Assembly: GCF_020829685.1 (NCBI RefSeq)
Contig: NZ_JAIVFR010000093.1
Coordinates: 1 to 11,744 of the forward strand
Length of the DNA: 11,744 nucleotides
Origin: Nostoc sp. CHAB 5715
Lineage (GTDB): Bacteria > Cyanobacteriota > Cyanobacteriia > Cyanobacteriales > Nostocaceae
Direction: 5' to 3'
Below, in pieces: positions 1 through 6,423 of the stretch (the stretch's first letter is position 1; every line of letters begins with the position of its first letter). Below the pieces are notes generated by a model. The model did no database searches. It saw only the letters and a list, made by a program, of their open reading frames with translations, and was not told where the DNA came from. The position numbers were made by a program, and so were the translations under genes.

Positions 1-33
1 AACTAACTAGGTAATGGCTTATAAACCATAGCG
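1..33 (+). repeat. Left arm of a perfect 33-bp inverted repeat
   Basis: Bases 1-33 are the exact reverse complement of 361-393 (33 of 33). The match stops at the inner edge (34 versus 360); the outer edge cannot be judged because the window starts here, so the arm may be longer. The arm contains a near-palindrome, ATGGCTTATAAACCAT, with TTATAA at its centre. It supplies the last codons and the stop of the truncated rtcB reading frame. It could be a mobile-element end, an inverted duplication or a contig-end assembly artefact. Confidence 0.85.
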
Positions 34-296
34 GTAAATGATGTTTTGATAGCACTCATTCCACAACCAATATCCACACCGACAGCAGCCGGTATAATTG
101 CCTCTTTGGTTGCAATTACAGAACCCACTAAGGCACCTTTTCCTAAGTGAACATCTGGCATTAATGCGACGTGCTTAAACACAAATGGTAGTGATGCTAC
201 ATTCTTTGCCATCTTAGTTTCTTCTGGGCCCAAAGAGTGATTTGCCCAAGATAATACGGGTGCTGGTGTGGTAATTTCTAACTTTTCGTAGGGCAT
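3..296 (-). pseudogene. rtcB: rtcB 5' fragment (RNA ligase RtcB family, truncated)
   Basis: RtcB joins 2',3'-cyclic phosphate or 3'-phosphate RNA ends to 5'-OH ends using GTP and Mn2+, in tRNA splicing or RNA repair. Only 97 codons are present, against roughly 400-480 in the family. Residues 1-88 are a clean RtcB N-terminus: PDVHLGKGALVGSV (47-60) and VGVDIGCGM (72-80), where D75 and C78 match the Asp and Cys metal ligands of the family. From about residue 89 the frame enters the inverted-repeat arm and reads MVYKPLPS before a TAG, which is unlike RtcB. Start is ATG at 296, with AGAAG just upstream. The remaining metal ligands and the guanylylated His are missing, so this product cannot be an active ligase. 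A full copy may exist elsewhere. Family identity is certain; the cause of truncation is not. Confidence 0.85.
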
Positions 297-360
297 AATT
301 TCTTCTGTTTTGGATTTTAAATTTTAGATTATGGATTGGGTATATGGCAGTGATAATTAT

Positions 361-393
361 CGCTATGGTTTATAAGCCATTACCTAGTTAGTT
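361..393 (-). repeat. Right arm of a perfect 33-bp inverted repeat
   Basis: This is the partner of the arm at 1-33, separated from it by 327 bp that hold the rtcB fragment and its 5' flank. Read on the plus strand it carries the same short frame as the rtcB tail (MVYKPLPS then stop). An upstream ATG at 344 is in that frame, giving a 15-codon ORF that I do not regard as a gene. No target-site duplication can be checked because the outer left flank is missing. Confidence 0.85.
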
Positions 394-468
394 GTAGCAA
401 TTTAAATGTTGTATTGTCTTTCATTTGGCTCCTTCAATTTTCGTGAAGCTGAAGAACTACTTTTAGGA

Positions 469-508
469 GTTACATTTTTATACTACAAGTGTAACAACAT
501 AGGTTACA
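469..508 (+). promoter_or_regulatory. Candidate promoter with TGTAAC/GTTACA operator
   Basis: The non-coding stretch 394-614 holds no gene that I can see. Within it TGTAAC (490-495), seven bases, then GTTACA (503-508) form a perfect 6-bp inverted repeat, the layout of a dimeric repressor site. A third half-site, GTTACA, lies at 469-474. TATACT (479-484) is a plausible -10 box, so a regulator bound at 490-508 would overlap the transcription start. No convincing -35 box is visible. The spacing does not fit NtcA (GTA-N8-TAC). The likely target is the methyltransferase at 615. The function is inferred from pattern only. Confidence 0.35.
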
Positions 509-614
509 AGAGTCAACCTATCACCACACAGAGAAAGCAGATGTTTTCCAAATGTATTAAAATTTGTAAATAAAATCACTCTGCTTAAATAGCCCCTTAA
601 AGTTCTGACACAGT

Positions 615-1499
615 ATGGCAGTGCGTCAAGATACAATCTGGGAACGTTTTTTATCCCCTGTAGTGCGTCTTTTGATTGATGAAGATGGGTTACGGCGTTA
701 CGCTAATAGTATTGACTGGGAGAAAGAGTGCGATCGCTTTCGACGAGATGATGTCATAATTCCCTCTTACTACAGCAACCAAAACTTTCACGGTATTGCA
801 GGCGGATATCTCAATTACGGTGCAGCAGTCAGTTACGATCCAATTACCCAATATGTTGTGCCACCGAATGAAACTATTGTCCGTCAGGCTTTAGTTGATG
901 CCGTCAAGGTAAAACCACGACGCATACTCGATTTAGGCTGCGGTACAGGTTCCACTACTTTAATGTTAAAGCAAGCTTTCCCCCAAGCAGAAGTTATTGG
1001 TTTGGATTTATCACCGTATATGCTGGTAAGGGCAGAAGATAAAGCTAGAAATGCTGGTTTAGATATACTCTGGCGACACGGAAATGCTGAAAAAACTGGC
1101 TTGAAGGACGCAACATTTGACTTAGTGACAGCTTCTTTGCTATTCCACGAAACACCAGATGCTGTGTCCCTAGCAATTCTGCGAGAAAGCTTCCGGTTGC
1201 TGGTAGCTGGAGGGCAAGTATTAATTCAAGATGGGAATCAGAAGACTCTGCGTCAGTTAGAATGGCTTAATGATGTTTTTGAGGAGCCATACATTCGTGA
1301 GTATGCTGCTGGTAGCGTAGACGCGAATATGGGTGCAGCCGGATTTGAAGCTGTGCGATCGCACGATGTATGGTGGATAAATCAGGTAACTAGCGGCATT
1401 AAACCAATAGCAACCGAAAATGTCCGTCAGTATACTCCCACATCAATAGATAATGATTTGGAGGGACTTGGATCTCCAGCGTTTGGCATAATGGCATGA
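615..1499 (+). CDS. Class I SAM-dependent methyltransferase
   Basis: This cytosolic methyltransferase has a Rossmann fold that binds S-adenosylmethionine; its substrate cannot be read from the sequence. Residues 1-90 are a lead region without a recognised motif. The core begins with motif I ILDLGCGTG (104-112), followed by the acidic residue after strand 2 in VIGLDLS (D131), a FDLVTASLLFHE segment (168-179) near motif IV, and a GGQVLIQDG strand (199-207). At 294 residues it fits the UbiE/Methyltransf_11-25 kind of protein found in cyanobacteria. Start is ATG 615, with no clear Shine-Dalgarno sequence, as is common in cyanobacteria. The stop TGA overlaps the ATG of the next gene (ATGA at 1496-1499), so the two are translationally coupled. 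HIP1 sites at 730 and 1355 suggest long residence in the host genome. Family is sure; substrate unknown. Confidence 0.85.
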   Translation: MAVRQDTIWERFLSPVVRLLIDEDGLRRYANSIDWEKECDRFRRDDVIIPSYYSNQNFHGIAGGYLNYGAAVSYDPITQYVVPPNETIVRQALVDAVKVKPRRILDLGCGTGSTTLMLKQAFPQAEVIGLDLSPYMLVRAEDKARNAGLDILWRHGNAEKTGLKDATFDLVTASLLFHETPDAVSLAILRESFRLLVAGGQVLIQDGNQKTLRQLEWLNDVFEEPYIREYAAGSVDANMGAAGFEAVRSHDVWWINQVTSGIKPIATENVRQYTPTSIDNDLEGLGSPAFGIMA

Positions 1500-1870
1500 G
1501 TTTAAAGGCAGTTCTCTTTGATTTTAATGGTGTGATCATTAACGATGAGCCAATCCACCTGCAACTGATAGATGAGATTCTCATTCAAGAAAATCTCCAA
1601 CCTCAACGGGTGAATGAGCGTCAAGCTTCTCTAGGACGCAGCGATCGCGCTTGTTTTGGGCAACTACTCGCTAATCGTGGTAGAGTCGGTAACGAAAACT
1701 ATTTAACTCAGTTGCTGTACCGCAAAGCCCAAGCCTATGTGGTGGAACTAGAGAAAATCGAGAAACTGCCTTTATATCCAGGCGTAGAAGATTTAATATT
1801 TCAGGTGCGATCGCGGAATCTGAAACTAGGTTTATATTTCTTAATCATACTAAATATTTTGTCAGCTTAA
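1496..1870 (+). pseudogene. HAD-superfamily hydrolase, C-terminally truncated
   Basis: The protein resembles the beta-phosphoglucomutase/phosphatase branch of the HAD superfamily, normally about 220-260 residues; this frame has 124. Motif I is at 9-13 as DFNGV, with Asn in place of the usual second Asp; this may be a family variant but would alter general acid/base chemistry. The alpha-helical cap region follows (16-98), including LYPGVEDL (93-100). Sequence then reads NLKLGL (108-113), where HAD proteins continue with motif II (Ser/Thr), but here it changes to YFLIILNILSA and stops. Motifs II, III (Lys) and IV (acidic pair) are all lost, and no remnant is seen in the 16 bp before the convergent cobJ stop. 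A deletion at about base 1835 is the simplest cause. It is coupled by ATGA overlap to the intact methyltransferase. Inactive as a phosphatase unless the rest is supplied elsewhere. Confidence 0.75.
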
Positions 1871-1886
1871 GAAACACGTGGTGAGC

Positions 1887-3629
1887 TTACTGTTCGGTAT
1901 AGCGACGCGGCGTATAAACCCAGATATTTCCATCGCTGCGCTTGATGGTTCGGGTTTTTGTGGAACCAACGAGAATAATTGTCCGCATATCAGCGCTTGC
2001 TGGTGCTAACTGCTCAAGTGTAATTACTTTCACCGCCTGTCCTGGTCTACCAAGATTTTGCGCCAACACTACTGGTGTATCCGGTGTTCTATGTCGCAGC
2101 AAAATATTTCTCGCTTCTGCCAGTTGCCAGGTACGCTCTTTAGAAACAGGATTGTAGAAAGCAAGTACGAAATCAGCCTCGGCAGCAGCAGCAATTCGTT
2201 GTTCGATCGCAGACCAAGGCTTTAAGATGTCAGAGAGGGAAATAGCACAGAAGTCATGTCCAAGAGGCGCACCAATGGCTGCTGCTGCTGCCTGCATGGC
2301 TGAGATGCCTGGTGCTACATAAATGTCGATAGTGTCCCATTCGGGTAAGGCAAAGCGATCACATACTTCAAAAACTGCTGTTGCCATTGCATAGATACCG
2401 GGATCACCAGATGAAACTACAGCTACATATCGCCCAGATGCTGCCAAATCAAGGGCCATTTTTGCCCGTGCTTCTTCTTCGCGGTTGTCGGACTCATGCC
2501 GTTGCTTGCCATCAGCCAGAGAACCGACTAAATCCAAATAAGTTTTATAACCCACTAGGTCAGTTGCCGACTTGAGTATCTCCTTCACTTCGGGAGACAT
2601 CCACTGCGACCCACCAGGGCCTGTGCCAATAATCGCTAACCGTCCGCGTGGTTGACCGATGGTGTTGGGGTCAATTGGTTGGGGGGCAATGGCGATCGCT
2701 ATATCGGGAGATGAGGGGGATGAGGGGGATGAGGGGGATGAGGGGGATGTACCTGTGGCAGCGATCGCAGCTGCTTGGGCGGGGCTATAACCTTGTGATA
2801 ACAGACTTTCTAGCTGATTTGGGGTAAAAAAGCGGGTAGGCACTCCCAAGGCGCTAGCTACGGCGTGGATTGCGGTATCGGCGGCGGCGGTGATGGGTGC
2901 AAATATCCCGGCGACTGATGCTCTTTCTAGTTTGGCATCAGCTAGTAGCTGCTGTACTAAAGTTACTGCATCATCAATTATGCCACTAATTGCGATCGCG
3001 ATCGTTGCTGGGTGGTAGACAAGACAGTTGGCTGTAGGAGTCACCAAACGTTCCGTAACTTGAATGGTCAAATCTCCCTGTGGATCTATGGGTAGTTTAC
3101 TATTGCTTAACCAAGGCGCTACTCCTTCTAACTTAACTTGTGCCCCGGCTAGCAAATCTGAGATAAATTTCTTAGCATCCTCTGGGTTTGCTAAATGGTA
3201 TCCGGGGGGAGGAGATAACAGCGTTGTACCCAAACGTAAGTCGCCTGTGGTCGTAATTGCAGGTTTGACATCAAGGGCTTGGGCAATGCGACGGGCCAAA
3301 TCGTTCACCCCACCAAGTCCGCCCAAGAGGGGGACAACAGCACTACCATCCTCAGCTACAGCTAGCACTGGTGGTTCTTGTTGTTTATCCGAGAGTACGG
3401 GGGCTAGCGTCCTAATTAAAATGCCGGCGGCACAAATGCCAATTAGTGGCGTTCCCTGGGCAAATAACTCGCGCAACGTCTCGCCAAAGTTAGTAAAGCT
3501 GACATCAACTCCAGATGTGCGACCCGCTAGACCGTATAGTGTCGCCCCTGGTAGGACTGTGATGATTTTGCGTGCTACTGTGACGCTATTTTGACCTAGT
3601 ACTACAATGGCAGGTGCAACGTTCATCAT
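1887..3629 (-). CDS. cobJ: CbiG-CobJ fusion: cobalt-precorrin-5A hydrolase / precorrin-3B C17-methyltransferase
   Basis: This bifunctional enzyme acts in corrin ring synthesis for cobalamin (B12). Positions below count from a GTG at 3632, one codon before the ATG start given here. The CbiG half (about 1-295) opens the ring lactone of cobalt-precorrin-5A: GICAAGILIRTLAPVL (65-80), LLGGLGGVNDLARRI (102-116), and the C-terminal domain with VAGIFAPITAAADTAI (240-255) and LGVPTRFF (262-269). The CobJ half (about 330-575) is a tetrapyrrole methylase placing the C17 methyl with SAM: IIGTGPGG (334-341), SSGDPGIYAMA (407-417), VAPGISAMQAAAAAIGAP (439-456), and AFYNPVSKER (491-500). A Ser/Pro linker (296-309) joins the halves. 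GTG and two ATGs stand in tandem at the start and none has a clear ribosome site. The restriction gene ends 41 bp upstream on the same strand, so its own promoter may be displaced or shared. The family is confident. Confidence 0.92.
   Translation of the reverse strand: MMNVAPAIVVLGQNSVTVARKIITVLPGATLYGLAGRTSGVDVSFTNFGETLRELFAQGTPLIGICAAGILIRTLAPVLSDKQQEPPVLAVAEDGSAVVPLLGGLGGVNDLARRIAQALDVKPAITTTGDLRLGTTLLSPPPGYHLANPEDAKKFISDLLAGAQVKLEGVAPWLSNSKLPIDPQGDLTIQVTERLVTPTANCLVYHPATIAIAISGIIDDAVTLVQQLLADAKLERASVAGIFAPITAAADTAIHAVASALGVPTRFFTPNQLESLLSQGYSPAQAAAIAATGTSPSSPSSPSSPSSPDIAIAIAPQPIDPNTIGQPRGRLAIIGTGPGGSQWMSPEVKEILKSATDLVGYKTYLDLVGSLADGKQRHESDNREEEARAKMALDLAASGRYVAVVSSGDPGIYAMATAVFEVCDRFALPEWDTIDIYVAPGISAMQAAAAAIGAPLGHDFCAISLSDILKPWSAIEQRIAAAAEADFVLAFYNPVSKERTWQLAEARNILLRHRTPDTPVVLAQNLGRPGQAVKVITLEQLAPASADMRTIILVGSTKTRTIKRSDGNIWVYTPRRYTEQ
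2710..2749. repeat. Nonamer tandem repeat (GATGAGGGG)4 inside cobJ
   Basis: Four perfect copies of GATGAGGGG run from 2710 to 2745, followed by a partial GATG. On the coding (minus) strand they read as Ser-Ser-Pro units in the linker between CbiG and CobJ. Because the unit is nine bases, gain or loss of copies keeps the frame. G-rich arrays like this are typical short tandem repeats of filamentous cyanobacteria and are usually intergenic. Confidence 0.9.
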
Positions 3630-3634
3630 CACTT

Positions 3635-3660
3635 AATTACAAATTACGAATTACGAATTA
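3635..3660. repeat. Heptamer tandem repeat AATTACR at the cobJ/restriction-gene junction
   Basis: AATTACA, AATTACG, AATTACG and a partial AATTA follow one another, the pattern of cyanobacterial STRR heptamers. It fills most of the 41-44 bp between the end of the restriction-enzyme candidate and the cobJ start, leaving little room for a cobJ promoter apart from the AT-rich repeat itself. Confidence 0.8.
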
Positions 3661-3673
3661 TTTAATTAGCACT

Positions 3674-4537
3674 TTAAATAAATGTTCTTAGAAATTTGAG
3701 TACTTCTATTTTATTGTTAAATATGGCCTGAATTAAGTCACCATTATTATAGCGAATATCAATCTCGTATTTTAATGGGGGAGCAAATGTTGGTTGATTA
3801 TCTGGATAATTATGAATATATTCAATAGCTTTTTCGACAGTGGCAGTTTGTTGAGATAGCCCGTGTAGGACAATGACACTTACCTGTTGGACTAGTCTAG
3901 CAAATGAATGCTCTAAGGTATTGATAAATTTATCTATCTGAAATTTTTCAAGACTTAGCATTTGATTTTTGATGTTAGTAATATCCAGCGCTGATAATTT
4001 TTTCCATTGCTCAATCTTATTTTGAAAGTCTGCTTCTAGCGTACTTTCATTGAAAGATGCATTGATACCTACAGATGTAAATGATTTAACGATGTTTTCA
4101 TACTTAAGATAAAGAATTTTAAAGCCTTTAGATTCTAATTGGTTAAGCGCTCCTTGAGTAAACACACCTGCTAGAATAGCTCCTAAAAATGGGTTAAGGT
4201 GACTATAGGTATCTGCCAAAGGAATAAGCGCTCCTTCAATTTCTTGAACCTTGTTCCTAGAATGCTTGGTGTAACGCCGCCACGCAGTTTCAATAAATGC
4301 TACTGGAAAACCAAGAGTATCTTCTGTACCTCCTCGTTCCAGTACATAGTCAAGGTCATGATAGTTACCGTAGCGATCCTGCCATGATACTTTTTTAGTG
4401 ATTCGTGCCTTGCGCTTTCTGTGAAAGTCTAAGTAAAAACCATGCTCATCAGCCACTTGTTGAAGTGTCTCACGAATAAATTTTTGGATGAAATGCCCTA
4501 AAATCTGACCCCATTTATGTGAAAACGACTCTGCCAT
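3674..4537 (-). CDS. Probable type II restriction endonuclease (unrecognised family)
   Basis: I do not recognise this 287-residue protein by family. Its place, 36 bp downstream of a DNA methyltransferase on the same strand and with similar AT-rich base use, suggests the partner nuclease of a restriction-modification pair. A possible PD-(D/E)xK core is visible: HDLDYVLE (60-67) with D61 and D63, then a hydrophobic strand VAFIETAWRRYTKHS (79-93) with E83 and a nearby K91. The canonical Lys two residues after the Glu is Ala here, so the lysine would have to be donated from elsewhere, as in some atypical family members. Residues 1-50 are helical and basic; 165-250 are Lys/Gln/Glu-rich helices. 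There is no signal peptide or membrane segment. ATG 4537 is the likely start. No HIP1 site occurs in the gene. Alternative: another methyltransferase-linked accessory protein. The nuclease role is inference. Confidence 0.55.
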   Translation of the reverse strand: MAESFSHKWGQILGHFIQKFIRETLQQVADEHGFYLDFHRKRKARITKKVSWQDRYGNYHDLDYVLERGGTEDTLGFPVAFIETAWRRYTKHSRNKVQEIEGALIPLADTYSHLNPFLGAILAGVFTQGALNQLESKGFKILYLKYENIVKSFTSVGINASFNESTLEADFQNKIEQWKKLSALDITNIKNQMLSLEKFQIDKFINTLEHSFARLVQQVSVIVLHGLSQQTATVEKAIEYIHNYPDNQPTFAPPLKYEIDIRYNNGDLIQAIFNNKIEVLKFLRTFI

Positions 4538-4573
4538 TACATTTGTGAAAAAATAATTTTTGTTGTGATTACC

Positions 4574-5866
4574 CTATCTGTAAACCCACAAACAACCTTC
4601 GCAAAGAGGAACTCTATGCTTGCGATTTTTCCACTTCACATTTCGGTCACGAACTTTTTCAAAATTAAAAGATTTAAACCCTGCGGCTTGTGCTAATAAA
4701 CCCATCCATTCAATCACCGGAATATAAACACCATAGGGAGCAGAATCGCCAATCATAAAACAAACTGTTGCAGGACTTTTGCATACTCTGCGAAGTGCTA
4801 TCCAAACTCTAGCCATATCCAAAAAATAGCAGGCTATCATCAAATGATAATTCTTTTTACCTCCATGTAAATTTCGTTCTTGGAACAATTTGTGACAGGT
4901 TTCAATAATACTAGCTTTGATTGGATATAGTTCATGAGATGCTAAAACTTCATCGATGTTTACATTCTTATTGGTTACATGTTGCGAACATGAACGAATT
5001 AAGTATTGCCTCACCGCACTTTGTAAATCACCCCAACCGGAAATTTCTTTCATAAAACACATTTCTAGACGTGTAGCATCTGCATAGTCATAGTTGTTAG
5101 CATACGGTGGTGATGTGATTACTAAGTTGGCAAAATTATCAGGTACACCCTGACAAGTCCGAGCATCAGATTGAATAAGTGTAGCAACAGAAGCCGCTAT
5201 TTTTCCGGTGATTCTCATATCTGTAGCTATACTCTCTGCCATTAGCCGAAAAGCAGACATTGCATCTAAAGAATATTGTTTCTTTTTATTTGGTAAAATG
5301 TACTGCCAAGGAGCAGTTCCAGCATGAGAAACATGACGAATAATTGATACAAGTGTTAACCAAACTAACTGAGATTCAGATGAATCATCAGTAAGTTTTT
5401 CCCAAGATTGGCGCAATCTATCTAGAGACTCAAGTGAAGATATACTAAAGCATTCATGAATCAGTTTTGGGTATGTATCTATACAGGGCTGAACATTTTC
5501 GGCACGTTTTATAACTTTTTCTATATGTTCAAGATAAGCATCAGCATCAGTTTGATATAAAAGTTTAGCTCTTGCTATACGCACAATAAAGGGATGAGCC
5601 TCAATTCCCAAACATTCAACTCCAAGCTTTTCAGATGCAAGTAAGGTTGTACCAGAACCAGAAAATGGATCTAAGACAGTAATTTCTCCTCGTTCTTTAG
5701 CTTGAGTAATTATAGTTTCAACCCATTGTGCAGAGAAACCTGCACTAAATCTAAACCAGCGATGAACTGGCAATTTCATGTTATTAATGAATGTAGATGA
5801 ACTGTCCAAGGATTTAGAAGTGCAAGAATAAAATTCCTGAAATGGCAATTCTAATTGTTGATTCAT
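4574..5866 (-). CDS. DNA methyltransferase (N4-cytosine/N6-adenine type)
   Basis: The enzyme transfers a methyl group from SAM to an exocyclic amino group of a base in DNA, protecting sites from the neighbouring nuclease candidate. SAM motif I is DPFSGSGTT (66-74), followed by LGVECLGIEAHPF (81-93). The catalytic motif IV is TSPPY (251-255) in VITSPPYANNYDYAD. TSPPY is common in N4-cytosine enzymes, but N6-adenine methylation is not excluded. Motif I precedes motif IV by about 180 residues, so the target-recognition part probably lies between them or at the C-terminus. HRWFRFSAGFSAQWVE (35-50) resembles the motif X region. At 430 residues it is full length for a type II enzyme. Start ATG 5866 has no strong Shine-Dalgarno sequence. 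It probably forms an operon with the gene at 3674-4537. The specificity is not readable from sequence. Confidence 0.85.
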   Translation of the reverse strand: MNQQLELPFQEFYSCTSKSLDSSSTFINNMKLPVHRWFRFSAGFSAQWVETIITQAKERGEITVLDPFSGSGTTLLASEKLGVECLGIEAHPFIVRIARAKLLYQTDADAYLEHIEKVIKRAENVQPCIDTYPKLIHECFSISSLESLDRLRQSWEKLTDDSSESQLVWLTLVSIIRHVSHAGTAPWQYILPNKKKQYSLDAMSAFRLMAESIATDMRITGKIAASVATLIQSDARTCQGVPDNFANLVITSPPYANNYDYADATRLEMCFMKEISGWGDLQSAVRQYLIRSCSQHVTNKNVNIDEVLASHELYPIKASIIETCHKLFQERNLHGGKKNYHLMIACYFLDMARVWIALRRVCKSPATVCFMIGDSAPYGVYIPVIEWMGLLAQAAGFKSFNFEKVRDRNVKWKNRKHRVPLCEGCLWVYR

Positions 5867-5948
5867 GTGGATAGTTATTATTGTTTATGAAGCGCTCGCT
5901 GGAAAATAAATAGGTAAAATGCGGCTTTGCAATACTAGTACACAGTAT

Positions 5949-6130
5949 CTATCGCAGTTGGTTATGTTCCTCTGTAATACCCAACTGCTTTAGAATTTAA
6001 TAAAATGCATAGAAATTGTGGTTGCTCGTTCATCTGGATGTTGCCAACGATCATGGCTGCCTTTCTGTCGCACTTTTTCAAAACCGAGTTTACGCGCTAC
6101 CCGTTCTAAGTCACTAGCTTTGGCTGGCAT
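5949..6130 (-). pseudogene. hicA: hicA mRNA interferase toxin, broken by deletion and nonsense codon
   Basis: HicA is a small dsRBD-fold ribonuclease that cleaves mRNA. From ATG 6130 the frame reads MPAKASDLERVARKLGF and then VRQKGSHDRWQHPDERATTISMH. The catalytic His of the GSH motif is kept (H26). The frame then stops at a TAA (5990-5992) after 46 codons. The missing end is present in another frame just beyond: FY, a stop, then ILKQLGITEEHNQLR and TAG at 5949-5951, matching the HicA C-terminal helix. The segment expected between them (GNxEIGG-like) is gone. So at least two lesions exist: a deletion of about 40 bases that shifts frame, and a Lys-to-stop change (TAA where AAA is expected). 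The start overlaps the hicB end by 17 bases, so the pair was an operon in hicB-hicA order. Toxin activity is very unlikely. Confidence 0.85.
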
Positions 6131-6341
6131 TTGCAATTACCAGTTCAACGGCTTCGGGTAGAGAACGTCCTTGTTCTTCGTATTCTTCCTGAATCATTTC
6201 AAAAACATAGACAAGTTCAGCACGGGCCTCATCTGGCGTTTGTCCCCAAGCGTGACAACCGGAAATCGCTGGTATATAGGCGACAAATGTACCATTGTTA
6301 TCAGGACGGATAACAGTAGTGTAGTCTTGTAAAGACTTCAT
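6114..6341 (-). CDS. hicB: HicB-family antitoxin
   Basis: HicB binds and blocks the HicA ribonuclease and often represses its own operon. The 75-residue protein has the compact HicB fold: a strand pair YTTVIRPDNNGTFVAYIPAI (7-26), SGCHAWGQTPDEARAEL (27-43), then a helix FEMIQEEYEEQGRSLPE (47-63). There is no C-terminal helix-turn-helix or ribbon-helix-helix domain, so this short form may not bind DNA by itself. Start is ATG 6341. The cognate hicA immediately downstream is a pseudogene, which leaves this as an orphan antitoxin. It could persist by drift, by acting against a HicA elsewhere, or because its loss carries no cost. Confidence 0.88.
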   Translation of the reverse strand: MKSLQDYTTVIRPDNNGTFVAYIPAISGCHAWGQTPDEARAELVYVFEMIQEEYEEQGRSLPEAVELVIANASQS

Positions 6342-6379
6342 GGGGATAGCCGCAAGTTTGAGTTACACCTTTAGTTTAC

Positions 6380-6412
6380 AGCGATCGCCTCTTTAAAAAA
6401 AATGCGATCGCT
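6380..6412 (-). other. Paired HIP1 octamers able to form a hairpin
   Basis: AGCGATCGC (6380-6388) and GCGATCGCT (6404-6412) are perfectly complementary and enclose a 15-base loop with a run of eight T on the minus strand. It lies 12 bp downstream of the coiled-coil gene and upstream of hicB on the same strand. It could act as a transcription terminator or attenuator between them, but the T-run sits in the loop and not after the stem, so it is not a classical intrinsic terminator. Each octamer is also self-complementary. A chance pairing of two HIP1 sites is possible. Confidence 0.35.
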
Positions 6413-6423
6413 TGCTTCTTATT

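Noticed and set aside
34..360. Phase-variable invertible segment between the 33-bp repeats
   Set aside because: Both arms carry the same in-frame stop, so inversion would not create a new fusion or restore rtcB, and no recombinase gene is in the window.
491..507. NtcA-like site in the methyltransferase upstream region
   Set aside because: The GTA and TAC here are eleven bases apart; the pattern is better described as TGTAAC-N7-GTTACA.
3064..3594. Plus-strand 176-codon open frame opposite cbiG-cobJ
   Set aside because: It is antisense to a well-supported enzyme with family motifs throughout; the translation has no recognisable motif and follows from the coding bias of the real gene.
3630..3673. 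Cobalamin riboswitch before cobJ
   Set aside because: Only about 41 bp separate the genes, mostly heptamer repeat; there is no room for a riboswitch.
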